A stretch of 64,000 nucleotides of DNA from Thiomicrorhabdus immobilis. GTDB taxonomy: Bacteria; Pseudomonadota; Gammaproteobacteria; Thiomicrospirales; Thiomicrospiraceae. The position numbers and the translations under genes were made by a program. Every line of letters begins with the position of its first letter. Position 1 is the first letter of the stretch. The notes under the pieces were generated by a model. It did no database searches. It was not told where the DNA came from and saw only the letters and a program-made list of their open reading frames with translations. The stretch spans positions 682,001-746,000 of the forward strand of contig NZ_AP024202.1 of the NCBI RefSeq assembly GCF_021654855.1. Reading direction: 5' to 3'. This document shows, one piece after another, positions 37,333 to 47,163 of the stretch.

Positions 37333-39606
37333 ATGTCATCAACAGTTCAAAGTAAATTAGATGCGGCGTTAAAAGGCCCAGCGTTTGAAAAAAGAATTCG
37401 TCGTAGAAATATTGCTGATGCGGTTTCTAAATACGGAATCTCAATCGGTGGTATGGGGGTTATTTTTTCTGTACTGCTCATAATGTTCTTTTTACTCTAT
37501 GTCGTTATGCCGTTGTTTGTCTCTCCGACAATCGAGAAAGCGTCTGAATATTCATTGCCTGGAGGCAAGGCTGAAAAATCGATTTTTTATGGTGTTGATG
37601 AGTACCAGTCATCGGCGATACGCTTTGCCGAGTCAGGGAAACTGATTGGTTTTAAAATTGCGGATGGTGCAATCAACTTTGAAGAGGCGTTGCCGCTGAA
37701 TGGTGCCACAATTACGGCACATACGATTGTCGATGAAATCAAGCAGATTATCGCTTTTGGGCTGTCAGATGGCCGAGTGATTTTTGCCCAATATGGTTAT
37801 GACGTCAGTTATCCGGACAATGTTCGTACCATTACCCCAAAGGTGACTTATCCATTTGGTGAGGAACCATTGGAAATCGCGGATTCTGCAATCTCCTTGT
37901 TGGCCGTTAAAAGCTCAGAATCTGAGATTCGTTTAGCCTATAAGCTTGAAGGCTCAAAAGAGGTTACGGTTAAGCAATTTACCAAAACCGAGTCGATGCT
38001 TTCTGATGATGTGGCTTTGGAACTGGATTCGGAAGGGCAATTCTCTACTAATCAAGACACTAAATGGTTGATGATTGATACCAGTGGTAGAAATTTATAT
38101 GTGATTTCAAGTAAGGGTGTGACCGATTTTTATGATATCGCGGGAATCGAAGAACCAAAGCTAGTTCAGCATGTGAACTTATTGAAAGAAAACGAAAAAC
38201 CAAACGTTATCCGTTTTTTATTAGGGGATTACTCGCTAATGATTGGTACGGATAAAGGGAATGTCTATCAATGGTTCCCGGTGAGGGATCAGCAAAATGA
38301 TTTCGCACTTAAACAGATTCGTAAGTTTGAGGTTTCCAATGCAGCGATTCAGTCAATCGGGATTGAGTTGGCGCGTAAAGGTTTTGCGGCCACGGATGCT
38401 GAAGGTGAATTCCATCTGTTTCATTCAACGTCTGAAAGACATCTGGGTACTGAGCAAGTTAAAAAGGGAGCAGCTGCTGGTTTATTGACCATCTCTCCAC
38501 GTGCGGATGGGGCTATTGTCGAATCGGCTGATGGCAAGTTGGTGCATTTTGAAATCGACAATGAACACCCTGATGTTTCGTTTGCTAGTCTTTGGGGTAA
38601 GGTTTGGTATGAAGGTTATGAAGAGCCAACCTATACTTGGCAGTCTTCATCGGCGAGTTCGGATTTTGAGCCTAAATTTTCATTGATGCCGCTTACCTTT
38701 GGTACCATCAAGGCCGCGTTATATTCAATGTTGTTTGCGGTGCCAATTGCGATTTTAGCCGCAATCTATACCGCATTCTTTATGGATAAGGCGACTCGTC
38801 AGTGGGTAAAGCCAGCGGTGGAGATGATTGAAGCTTTACCAACCGTTATTTTAGGTTTCCTTGCCGGACTCTGGTTGGCTCCTTATATGGAAGCTAATCT
38901 GCCAGGTTTCTTTGCCTTACTGATTGTCATTCCGCTGGGCATCATCCTATTTGGTTACACCTGGTCTAGATTGCCCGAAAATATTCGTCTAATGGTTCCG
39001 GTAGGGCGTAGAGCGGTATTGATGATTCCGATTATTATCTTTTTAGGTTGGTTTGCTTTGCAGTTGAGTAGCCCTATTGAGGATGCGATGTTTGATGGCA
39101 ATATGCGCCATTGGTTAACGGCTTCCGCAGGAATTGATTTTGACCAGCGTAATGCCATGGTCATCGGTTTTGCGATGGGCTTTGCGTTGATTCCGACCAT
39201 CTTCTCGGTGACCGAGGATGCGATTTATAACGTGCCAAGCTATTTGGTCAATGGCTCTTTGGCTTTGGGTGCGAGTGGTTGGCAAACATTGGTTGGTGTG
39301 GTTCTACCGACTGCAAGTCCAGGTATCTTCTCAGCAATCATGCTAGGTTTTGGCCGTGGTGTGGGTGAAACCATGATTGTATTGATGGCTTCAGGTAATA
39401 CGCCATTAATGGAAGTGAATATTTTTGAAGGTATGAGAACGCTTTCTGCGAACTTAGCCGTGGAAATGGCCGAGGCGGAAGTGGCCAGTTCACATTATCG
39501 CGTGCTGTTCTTAGCAGGCCTGGTATTGTTTGTGTTTACCTTTTTATTCAATACATTAGCAGAAGTTGTTCGCCAACGTATGCGCCGTAAATACGGTTCA
39601 TTATAG
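37333..39606 (+). CDS. pstC: Phosphate ABC transporter permease PstC, large form
   Basis: Inner-membrane subunit of the high-affinity phosphate importer. The ATG at 37333 follows AAGGTAGG; the TTG at 37324 is rejected. At 757 residues it is more than twice E. coli PstC (319). One helix (about 40-65) is followed by a long extracytoplasmic region (about 70-430) with repeated beta-rich stretches that look propeller-like, and only then the normal permease domain (about 450-757) with the EAA-type loop LGASGWQTLVGVVLPTASPG. Large PstC forms occur in other gammaproteobacteria. Near palindrome copy at 39513. Confidence 0.92.
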   Translation: MSSTVQSKLDAALKGPAFEKRIRRRNIADAVSKYGISIGGMGVIFSVLLIMFFLLYVVMPLFVSPTIEKASEYSLPGGKAEKSIFYGVDEYQSSAIRFAESGKLIGFKIADGAINFEEALPLNGATITAHTIVDEIKQIIAFGLSDGRVIFAQYGYDVSYPDNVRTITPKVTYPFGEEPLEIADSAISLLAVKSSESEIRLAYKLEGSKEVTVKQFTKTESMLSDDVALELDSEGQFSTNQDTKWLMIDTSGRNLYVISSKGVTDFYDIAGIEEPKLVQHVNLLKENEKPNVIRFLLGDYSLMIGTDKGNVYQWFPVRDQQNDFALKQIRKFEVSNAAIQSIGIELARKGFAATDAEGEFHLFHSTSERHLGTEQVKKGAAAGLLTISPRADGAIVESADGKLVHFEIDNEHPDVSFASLWGKVWYEGYEEPTYTWQSSSASSDFEPKFSLMPLTFGTIKAALYSMLFAVPIAILAAIYTAFFMDKATRQWVKPAVEMIEALPTVILGFLAGLWLAPYMEANLPGFFALLIVIPLGIILFGYTWSRLPENIRLMVPVGRRAVLMIPIIIFLGWFALQLSSPIEDAMFDGNMRHWLTASAGIDFDQRNAMVIGFAMGFALIPTIFSVTEDAIYNVPSYLVNGSLALGASGWQTLVGVVLPTASPGIFSAIMLGFGRGVGETMIVLMASGNTPLMEVNIFEGMRTLSANLAVEMAEAEVASSHYRVLFLAGLVLFVFTFLFNTLAEVVRQRMRRKYGSL
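39513..39524. repeat. 12-bp palindrome, near copy (AGCAGGCCTGGT), inside pstC
   Basis: One mismatch; read in frame as Ala-Gly-Leu-Val. Confidence 0.7.
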
Positions 39607-39617
39607 GAGTTTGGAAA

Positions 39618-41255
39618 ATGAAAGATTGGTTTAACAAAGGCGAACATTGGATTTGGATTAGCTCTGCTATGGTCAGCATCAGTGTGGTGCTGGTTGTCGG
39701 CTTGATGGCTATGATCACCTATAAGGGGGCGGTACATTTTTGGCCGCACGCGGTATATGAATTTCAAGTGAATCAGAACGGTCAGTCTGAAAAAGTCATC
39801 GGTGAATTACGTGATGAAAAAGTGCGTGAAGTCACGAATCCAAAAACAGGCAAAGAAGAGGAGCTTACCCAATACCTTATCAAGGTAGGTAATCGTGATG
39901 TCTACGGGATTGATTTTAGATGGATCAATGGGGATGTGATTAGTTCGCCGTTAGAGAATTTATCTAAAGATATTTTGGTTATTGAGCGTTTTGAATACGG
40001 AAATGTGTTTGGTCACATTGTTGGCGCCAGTATTGCCGGTACTCAGGTGCCTGATAAAAAGAGGTTGTTGAACTTACTTAAAGAGCAAGTGAAGCACAGC
40101 ACGGAAACCCACGCCAAAATCAAACACATTGAAAAAGTGTTGATTGGTGGAATCAACTACAAAATAGAACAGTTACGTTTTGAAGAGAAAAAACTTCGTA
40201 AGCATGGCGCTTTCACGGCTGAAGAAGAGGCTCGTATTGCGGCCGAACGAGCGGAACTGCAGAGTGAATTCGTAGGTTACCAAGCTGAAACTGAAGTGCT
40301 TTATAAAAAGCTCGACAGTTTTGGTGAGATCACTGTTGAAATCAGCAACGGCCAAACCTTAACCGTTCCGGTTAAGAATATTGTGAATTTTTGGCGTCCA
40401 AACAATATGGACTTTATGGATAAAGTGGCGTTTTTTGGACACTCTATCGGAAACTTCCTATTTGACGACCCTCGTGAGGCGAATACCGAAGGCGGAATCT
40501 TCCCCGCGATGATCGGTACCATCACCATGGTGTTATTGATGACGATTTTGGTCACTCCAATGGGGGTTATCGCAGCTGTCTACATGCGTGAATATGCAAA
40601 AGATGGGCCTATGCTGCGTATGGTCAGAATATCAATCAATAACTTGGCAGGGGTTCCTTCGATTGTATTTGGTATTTTTGGTTTAGGATTCTTTGTCTAT
40701 ATCTTAGGCGGCTCTATCGACGAACTCTTCTATGACTATGCTCTGCCAAGCCCAACCTTTGGTACCCCTGGGCTGCTTTGGGCAGCACTGACCATGGCAT
40801 TGCTGACGTTACCGGTGGTGATCGTTTCCACTGAAGAAGGTCTGTCACGTATTCCTCGATCGTTAAGAGAGGGTGGTTTGGCGTTGGGTGCGACCAAGTC
40901 GGAAACGATTATGAAAATCGTTTTACCTATGGCGACTCCCGCGATTATGACTGGTTTGATTTTAGCGATTGCGCGTGCCGCAGGTGAGGTTGCACCGCTT
41001 ATGTTGGTGGGAGTGGTTAAGTTGGCTCCTGAGTTGCCGGTTGATGCGATTGCTCCATTTGTCCATTTAGACCGAAAGTTTATGCACTTAGGTTTCCATA
41101 TTTATGATGTTGGTTTCCAAAGTCCAAACGTTGAGGCGTCCCAGCCATTGGTTTATGCCACTTCATTACTACTGGTCATCATTATCGTTGGCTTGAATAT
41201 CGGTGCGATTTCTATCCGTAACCGACTACGTGAAAAATATAAAGCCCTTGAGTAA
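39618..41255 (+). CDS. pstA: Phosphate ABC transporter permease PstA, large form
   Basis: Second permease of the Pst system, 545 residues compared with 296 in E. coli. A first helix (about 15-37) is followed by an extracytoplasmic insertion of roughly 230 residues that includes a charged helical part (LRFEEKKLRKHGAFTAEEEARIAAERAE, given here only as a region near 170-200). The permease domain (about 285-545) contains LALGATKSETIMKIVLPMATPAI, the ATPase-contact loop. It follows pstC by 11 bp. PstC and PstA are enlarged together, suggesting that their extra domains interact. Confidence 0.92.
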   Translation: MKDWFNKGEHWIWISSAMVSISVVLVVGLMAMITYKGAVHFWPHAVYEFQVNQNGQSEKVIGELRDEKVREVTNPKTGKEEELTQYLIKVGNRDVYGIDFRWINGDVISSPLENLSKDILVIERFEYGNVFGHIVGASIAGTQVPDKKRLLNLLKEQVKHSTETHAKIKHIEKVLIGGINYKIEQLRFEEKKLRKHGAFTAEEEARIAAERAELQSEFVGYQAETEVLYKKLDSFGEITVEISNGQTLTVPVKNIVNFWRPNNMDFMDKVAFFGHSIGNFLFDDPREANTEGGIFPAMIGTITMVLLMTILVTPMGVIAAVYMREYAKDGPMLRMVRISINNLAGVPSIVFGIFGLGFFVYILGGSIDELFYDYALPSPTFGTPGLLWAALTMALLTLPVVIVSTEEGLSRIPRSLREGGLALGATKSETIMKIVLPMATPAIMTGLILAIARAAGEVAPLMLVGVVKLAPELPVDAIAPFVHLDRKFMHLGFHIYDVGFQSPNVEASQPLVYATSLLLVIIIVGLNIGAISIRNRLREKYKALE

Positions 41256-41374
41256 ATCGGTGGGTAATCCGTGCCCATTGTGGCAGGCTGTTGGTGGTTT
41301 GACGATTACGGTTGAATACAAAAATTAAGATTATTAAGCGGTGACATTGAAGTCATCAACTTGAGGAAAAGTTT

Positions 41375-42193
<819 letters not shown>

Positions 42194-42259
42194 TTTAAGC
42201 ATAGGGCTGGAAAATTAAATTTAGCAGTATGTTAGTTAAGATTAAGTAGGGTGGATAGC

Positions 42260-43006
42260 ATGGAAAAAACAGGTTTTAAATCGCATATATCTGGACAATA
42301 TAACCGCAATCTGGAAGAACTTTTCAACCAAGTCCTTGAAATGGGCGGGCTGGTTGAAAGTCAGTTGGAAAATGCCGTTGAAGCGATTAAAGGCGAAAAC
42401 AGAAGTTTAGCTAAACAAGTCAAGCAGCTAGACAAGGCTGTGAACAAGGATGAAATCGAAATCGATCGACTATGCGCACGCGTTTTAGCTCGTCAGCAAC
42501 CCACCGCATCGGATTTGCGTTTAGTGGTGAGTGCGATTCGTATAGCGGTTGATTTGGAGCGTATTGGGGATGAAGCCGTCAATACCTCTAAATTGGCGAT
42601 TAAGATGGCAAAAGTGAAAGAGATTCCATGCGATACTTTGCCTGGATTCAATGGCTTGATGGAAATCATCGCCATCGATTTAACCATGTTGAAGAAAGTG
42701 CTGAATAGTTTTGCGCAATTGGATACTTCAGCTTTATCTGAAATTGTGGATTATGAAACCCATGTCGATGCGATTAAAGCCAAGGCGTTGGTTGAAATTC
42801 AATATTCACTGAATAACAATACCGAAGCTTTGGCTGAATATATTATGCAAATGATCTATTCGATTCGTGCCGCTGAACGCATTTCATCGCATATTCTGAA
42901 TATCTGTGAAAGCATTGTATACTTGGTTAAAGGTCTTCATGTCCGTAATATGAACGCTGAGAAATTAAAGCAGTTCATAGACGATGTAAATGCTGAGTCG
43001 GTTTAA
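42260..43006 (+). CDS. phoU: Phosphate signalling protein PhoU
   Basis: Links Pst activity to PhoR. With the ATG at 42260 (AGGGTGG upstream) it has 248 residues, all helical, made of two PhoU repeats; each repeat has the E/DxxxD metal-binding pattern, seen in RIAVDLERIGDEAVN and SIRAAERISSHILNI. An in-frame GTG three codons earlier is a less likely start. Located between pstB and phoB as in many gammaproteobacteria, though E. coli has phoU after pstB and phoBR elsewhere. Confidence 0.95.
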   Translation: MEKTGFKSHISGQYNRNLEELFNQVLEMGGLVESQLENAVEAIKGENRSLAKQVKQLDKAVNKDEIEIDRLCARVLARQQPTASDLRLVVSAIRIAVDLERIGDEAVNTSKLAIKMAKVKEIPCDTLPGFNGLMEIIAIDLTMLKKVLNSFAQLDTSALSEIVDYETHVDAIKAKALVEIQYSLNNNTEALAEYIMQMIYSIRAAERISSHILNICESIVYLVKGLHVRNMNAEKLKQFIDDVNAESV

Positions 43007-43089
43007 TAGGTTTTGATAAATGGCAGTCAGTATAATTGATTGCCGTTGATTGTTATTGGTTATAGTAAGTCGCTGTTTTGGAGAGCACT

Positions 43090-43788
43090 TTGAGTCAAAA
43101 TAAAATCTTAATCATTGAAGATGAGCCCGCTATCCGTGATATGTTGAAATTCACATTGACCTCATCGGATTATGCGGTAAATGAAGCGAGCAATGCGGAG
43201 GAGGGGTGGAAATCTGCCCTTGCCGATAAACCGGATTTGATTTTGCTGGACTGGATGATGCCTGGAACCTCTGGGGTTGTGTTGGCGGAGCGTTTCCGAA
43301 AGAATGATCAAACCGCCAATATACCGATTATCATGCTGACGGCTCGCGGAGAAGAGAGCGACCAGGTGCAGGGGTTTGATGCCGGGGCGGATGATTATGT
43401 GGTGAAACCGTTCTCTCCACGAGCATTAGTGGCAAGAGTCCAAGCTTTGCTCAGACGTCAATCCAATCAAAAGGCTAATACGGATCAGATTTCCGCAGGC
43501 AATATGCGTCTAGACTTGGAAAGCCATCGTTTTTATGTCAGTGATGAAGAGATTAAGCTTGGGCCAACCGAGTTTAAACTGGTACATTTTTTTATGACAC
43601 ATCCGAATAGGGTCTTCTCTAGAACCCAGCTGCTTGATCATGTTTGGGGTGTGAATGTCGTGGTGGAAGAGCGTACGGTCGATGTACATATCCGTCGATT
43701 ACGAAAACTACTGGAGCCAACCCTTGTTGCGGATTATATTCAGACAATAAGAGGCTCAGGCTATCGTTTCTCGGTGGTTGAGGGTTAA
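43090..43788 (+). CDS. phoB: Phosphate regulon response regulator PhoB
   Basis: OmpR-family regulator that binds Pho boxes. The TTG at 43090 is proposed as start because GGAGAG precedes it by four bases and the product then begins MSQNKILIIEDE, aligned with PhoB; this gives 232 residues. Receiver: acidic pair, phosphoacceptor Asp54 (LLDWMMPG), the IIMLTARGEE switch and Lys in VVKPFSPR. Winged helix: GPTEFKLVHFF and the recognition segment VVEERTVDVHIRRLR. Its predicted targets (Pho boxes before pstS, pit and pstC) lie in this window. Confidence 0.95.
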   Translation: MSQNKILIIEDEPAIRDMLKFTLTSSDYAVNEASNAEEGWKSALADKPDLILLDWMMPGTSGVVLAERFRKNDQTANIPIIMLTARGEESDQVQGFDAGADDYVVKPFSPRALVARVQALLRRQSNQKANTDQISAGNMRLDLESHRFYVSDEEIKLGPTEFKLVHFFMTHPNRVFSRTQLLDHVWGVNVVVEERTVDVHIRRLRKLLEPTLVADYIQTIRGSGYRFSVVEG

Positions 43789-43790
43789 TT

Positions 43791-45068
43791 TTGTTATCCA
43801 ATGGCATTAAACGTGAACTGACGTGGATAGTCTTTTTTGCTTGGCTATTAATGTTTTTTGCATGGTTAACTGACTTATGGATCCAGTCGCTGTTTATTTT
43901 CATCTTGTTCTATATCGGTCGCCAGCTATGGAGTATGCGTAAATTCGAAAACTGGATGGACGGCCGTAAAGCCAATTCCTACCCTCCAGCGTCCGGTCTT
44001 TGGAGCGAACTCACTTATTTGGTCTCCAAAAAACAGCGAGCCTTGGAAAAACACGCAGACCTAAATTTATATAAGTCAGAACAATTCAAAGCCGCGTCTA
44101 TGTTGATTCCAGACGCCATCGTCTCTTTAGACGAGGGGAATCATATCGAATGGTTCAATACGGTCTCCAAATCGTTAATCGGAGTGCGTCGTCAAGATGT
44201 GGGGCACAAAATCGAATCGGTCATCCGTCAGCCTGAGTTTATCCAATACTTGAAGTTACAGGATTTTGATAAGTCACTCACCTTAAATTCGCTTTACAAG
44301 CAATCCCGTACCTTCGAAATGCAAGTGATTCCGTATTTTGAAAGTCATAAATTGTTGGTGGTGCGTGACATCACCGAACTGTACCAGTTAGCGCAGATCC
44401 GTCGCGATTTCATTGCCAATGCCTCTCATGAGTTAAGGACTCCATTAACGGTTTTACGTGGCTATTTGGAAGTGATGCTCGATACTCCAGGTGAGCATCA
44501 AACAACCTGGAAATTACCTCTAGAGCATATGGAAACCCAATCTTTGCGTATGCAGGCAATTATCGAAGACCTATTGACGCTATCCACAATTGAAGCGGAC
44601 TCAATTACCGCGGTCAAAGAGATGGTGGATGTCCCTAAGATGCTGCATCAACTAGAAGAAGATGCCCGTCAACTCGGTAATGAGAACCATCATTTTGTCT
44701 TTGATATTGACGATGCTTTGGTTATCAAAGGGTTTGCCGAACCGTTGAAAAGTGTCTTTATGAATTTGGTCTCCAACGCGGTGCGTTACTCCCCGGAAGG
44801 GGGGGCGATTTCGGTACGCTGGTTCAAAGAGAACAATACCGTCGTTTATGAGGTAGAGGACGAAGGTTTAGGGGTTGCTCAAGAACACATTCCTCGTCTA
44901 ACGGAACGTTTTTATCGGGTTGATAAAGATCGTTCGCGGGTGACTGGTGGTACCGGCTTAGGTTTGGCTATCGTTAAGCATGTTTTGGAACGTCATCACG
45001 GTAAACTGGTTATTGATAGTGTTCTAGGTAAGGGAAGTGTGTTTCGTTGCGAATTCCCGGTGAAATAA
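43791..45068 (+). CDS. phoR: Phosphate regulon sensor kinase PhoR
   Basis: Membrane histidine kinase partner of PhoB, 425 residues. The start is a TTG two bases after the phoB stop, with GAGGG at proper distance. Two N-terminal helices (about 10-45), a PAS-like region (about 95-195; SLDEGNHIEWFNTVS), HisKA with His213 in SHELRTPLTVLRGYLE, and a HATPase domain with NLVSNAVRYSPEGG and GTGLGLAIVKH. No large periplasmic domain, as usual for PhoR, which senses phosphate through Pst/PhoU. Confidence 0.95.
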   Translation: MLSNGIKRELTWIVFFAWLLMFFAWLTDLWIQSLFIFILFYIGRQLWSMRKFENWMDGRKANSYPPASGLWSELTYLVSKKQRALEKHADLNLYKSEQFKAASMLIPDAIVSLDEGNHIEWFNTVSKSLIGVRRQDVGHKIESVIRQPEFIQYLKLQDFDKSLTLNSLYKQSRTFEMQVIPYFESHKLLVVRDITELYQLAQIRRDFIANASHELRTPLTVLRGYLEVMLDTPGEHQTTWKLPLEHMETQSLRMQAIIEDLLTLSTIEADSITAVKEMVDVPKMLHQLEEDARQLGNENHHFVFDIDDALVIKGFAEPLKSVFMNLVSNAVRYSPEGGAISVRWFKENNTVVYEVEDEGLGVAQEHIPRLTERFYRVDKDRSRVTGGTGLGLAIVKHVLERHHGKLVIDSVLGKGSVFRCEFPVK

Positions 45069-45102
45069 CGGGAAATGACGGTTTAGGTCGGTTATTAGCT
45101 AG

Positions 45103-45147
45103 GTTCGTTAGGCTCATTAGATTCATTAGGTTCATTAGGTTCATTAG
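45103..45147. repeat. Short tandem repeat, about five 9-bp units
   Basis: Units with consensus GTTCATTAG (gttcgttag, gctcattag, attcattag, gttcattag, gttcattag) lie 35 bp beyond the phoR stop. The unit length is a multiple of three, but no supported gene runs through it. Confidence 0.9.
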
Positions 45148-45211
45148 GTTCGTGGCACAGGTTTATCGCTTGCTAGTCCTCAGTGTTAGTTCATTTACCC
45201 TTTTTAACGCT

Positions 45212-45223
45212 ACCAGGCCTGGT
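45212..45223. repeat. 12-bp palindrome ACCAGGCCTGGT, exact
   Basis: Convergent spacer between phoR and pit; symmetry extends to CTACC...GGTAG. Confidence 0.95.
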
Positions 45224-45277
45224 AGGTTATCTGCAATCATAAATCCCGCAATATATGACAACTATAAATAACAGCTA

Positions 45278-45306
45278 TAAAAAAAGGGCTGATGAAAGCC
45301 CTTTTT
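45278..45306. terminator. Bidirectional terminator between phoR and pit
   Basis: AAAAAGGGCT (45281-45290) pairs with AGCCCTTTTT (45297-45306). Confidence 0.9.
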
Positions 45307-45336
45307 CGATTGGTTCAAAAATGTTGCTAATAAGCT

Positions 45337-46908
45337 TTATGGCAACATCATGCCTCGAATCATAAAGTAAATGATCGCCGCTAAGGTGGCTGAAGCTGGA
45401 ACGGTAATGACCCATGCCGCTACGATTTTCAAGAAAGCGGAACGTTTCACTAGCTCTTTTTGGTAGACTTTATCCAACGATTTACGTTCTTTTTTGGTCA
45501 GCGATATCTCGGCTTCTTTCTCTTTTAACTGCGCCAATAACGCTTTTTTACCTTCTAATGATGCATTCTCAAAACGCCAAATATACTCTTCAACCTCTTG
45601 CTGGTCAGCACCTTGGTGGTGATCACGAATCTGCTGAATAGTTTTAGCATAACTACGCTTTAGGTATTCTCGCAAGAAGCCGACACCAAAGACACCCCCG
45701 ACGGCAATATGAGTTGAACTGACCGGTAAGCCAAGCTGTGAAGCGACAATTACGGTGATTGCCGCCGCCATTGCAATAGAGAAGGCTCGCATTTGATCCA
45801 GTTCGGTGATCTCGGTACCAACGGTACGGATGAGTTTAGGGCCAAACAGCAATAGACCTAAAGAGATACCGATGGCACCAATCATCATAACCCATAAAGG
45901 TATCTCTGCCTTAGAGTGAATACCTCCCGTTTGCACGGCGTCATAGATGGCCGCTAAAGGCCCAACGGCATTTGCCACATCGTTGGCACCATGGGCAAAA
46001 CTTAATAAAGCCGCCGCAAAAATAAGAGGGAAAGTGAATAGGGTATTGACACTGGCTTTGGAGTTTTCTAAACGCTCAGCTTGACGGGCAATCAATGGCT
46101 TAATCGTAAGATAAGCGATGGTCGCAATCGCAAAACCAATGGCGGTAGCCGTCATAAAGTCGACTTTCCAGATTTTCTTTAGGCCTTTAAGGATCAAGTA
46201 AGTAGAGAACGACCAGACCATAATCGCGATTAGGATAGGCAGCATCTTCTTGGCGGCAGCTACCATGTCGTCTTTATAGGTGATGCTGCGTTTAATCCAG
46301 TAGAGGAAGCCTGCGGCGATGATACCCCCGATAACAGGTGAGATAATCCAGCTAGCGGCAATCGCTCCCATTTTATCCCAGTTGGCAATGGACCAGCCAG
46401 CAGCAGCAATACCCGCACCCAATACGCCACCTACAATTGAGTGGGTCGTTGAAACTGGTGCACCCATTGCGGTGGCTAAGTTCAACCATAAAGCGCCGGC
46501 CAATAAGGCGGCGATCATTAGCCAGATAAAGGTATCACTGTCACCGATCATCGCCGGATCAATAATGCCTTTTTTAATGGTACTGACGACATCTCCGCCG
46601 GCAATCAAAGCGCCGGAAGATTCAAATATGGCGGCAAGGATGATGGCGCCGGTCAGGGTCAAGGCTTTAGAGCCGACGGCTGGCCCAACATTGTTTGCGA
46701 CATCATTGGCACCGATGTTCAGCGCCATGTAGCCACCAATCATGGCTGCAACAACCAGTTCAATACTGACTTGACCGGTTCCTGTTTGCAAATTCGAGGC
46801 AAACAGAATAATCATAATAATAAAGAGAAGGGCAGTCCCGAAGCGGAACATTTCTTTGCGACCACGTGAAGTGGCGTTTTCAATATCGTTTAAATCACGA
46901 AATTCCAT
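45337..46908 (-). CDS. pit: Low-affinity inorganic phosphate transporter, PiT family
   Basis: Secondary phosphate (metal-phosphate) transporter of 523 residues. Two copies of the PiT signature are seen: GANDVANNVGPAVGSKALTL near residue 62-81 and HGANDVANAVGPLAAI in the second half, with about ten to twelve helices and a charged cytoplasmic loop (about 430-490). It is divergent from pstS, and a Pho box in the shared spacer is oriented towards pit, so here the low-affinity system may be under PhoB control as well. Confidence 0.94.
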   Translation of the reverse strand: MEFRDLNDIENATSRGRKEMFRFGTALLFIIMIILFASNLQTGTGQVSIELVVAAMIGGYMALNIGANDVANNVGPAVGSKALTLTGAIILAAIFESSGALIAGGDVVSTIKKGIIDPAMIGDSDTFIWLMIAALLAGALWLNLATAMGAPVSTTHSIVGGVLGAGIAAAGWSIANWDKMGAIAASWIISPVIGGIIAAGFLYWIKRSITYKDDMVAAAKKMLPILIAIMVWSFSTYLILKGLKKIWKVDFMTATAIGFAIATIAYLTIKPLIARQAERLENSKASVNTLFTFPLIFAAALLSFAHGANDVANAVGPLAAIYDAVQTGGIHSKAEIPLWVMMIGAIGISLGLLLFGPKLIRTVGTEITELDQMRAFSIAMAAAITVIVASQLGLPVSSTHIAVGGVFGVGFLREYLKRSYAKTIQQIRDHHQGADQQEVEEYIWRFENASLEGKKALLAQLKEKEAEISLTKKERKSLDKVYQKELVKRSAFLKIVAAWVITVPASATLAAIIYFMIRGMMLP

Positions 46909-46982
46909 AGCATTAGCTCTATTTTAACTGATAGTGTGTAACGGAGGGATTGTATAAAAATTTGCTATTGAGGGGGAGAATT

Positions 46983-47000
46983 ATTACAGAAATATGACAA
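46983..47000 (-). promoter_or_regulatory. Pho box oriented towards pit
   Basis: Minus strand reads TTGTCAT-attt-CTGTAAT, two 7-mers at 11-bp spacing, 75 bp upstream of the pit start. The -10 is not clear. Confidence 0.65.
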
Positions 47001-47057
47001 GTAATTAATCTCAATTAGTTTCTATTTGATGGCGCTGAGTAATGTTACTTAGTTATC

Positions 47058-47113
47058 TTGTCACGAATCTGTCATATTTGTGTCAAGTTTGTTTTATGTG
47101 GACTTTCTATAAT
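47058..47113 (+). promoter_or_regulatory. Pho-box array and -10 of pstS
   Basis: TTGTCAC (47058), CTGTCAT (47069), GTGTCAA (47080) and GTTTTAT (47091) follow each other at exactly 11 bp, equal to two tandem Pho boxes. Ten bases later comes TATAAT (47108-47113). This is the classical PhoB-activated promoter layout in which the Pho box replaces the -35. Confidence 0.93.
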
Positions 47114-47163
47114 TTGCTCCGTTAAGAAACAAAACAATTTAATTTTCTATTTGGAGTATAACC

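Noticed and set aside
45103-45147. Possible CRISPR-like array
   Set aside because: Nine-base units without spacers; a simple tandem repeat. No CRISPR or cas genes elsewhere.
45047-45271. 74-codon frame with a repeated Arg-Phe-Ile pattern
   Set aside because: The pattern is just the 9-bp tandem repeat read in one frame; the start lies inside phoR and there is no ribosome-binding site.
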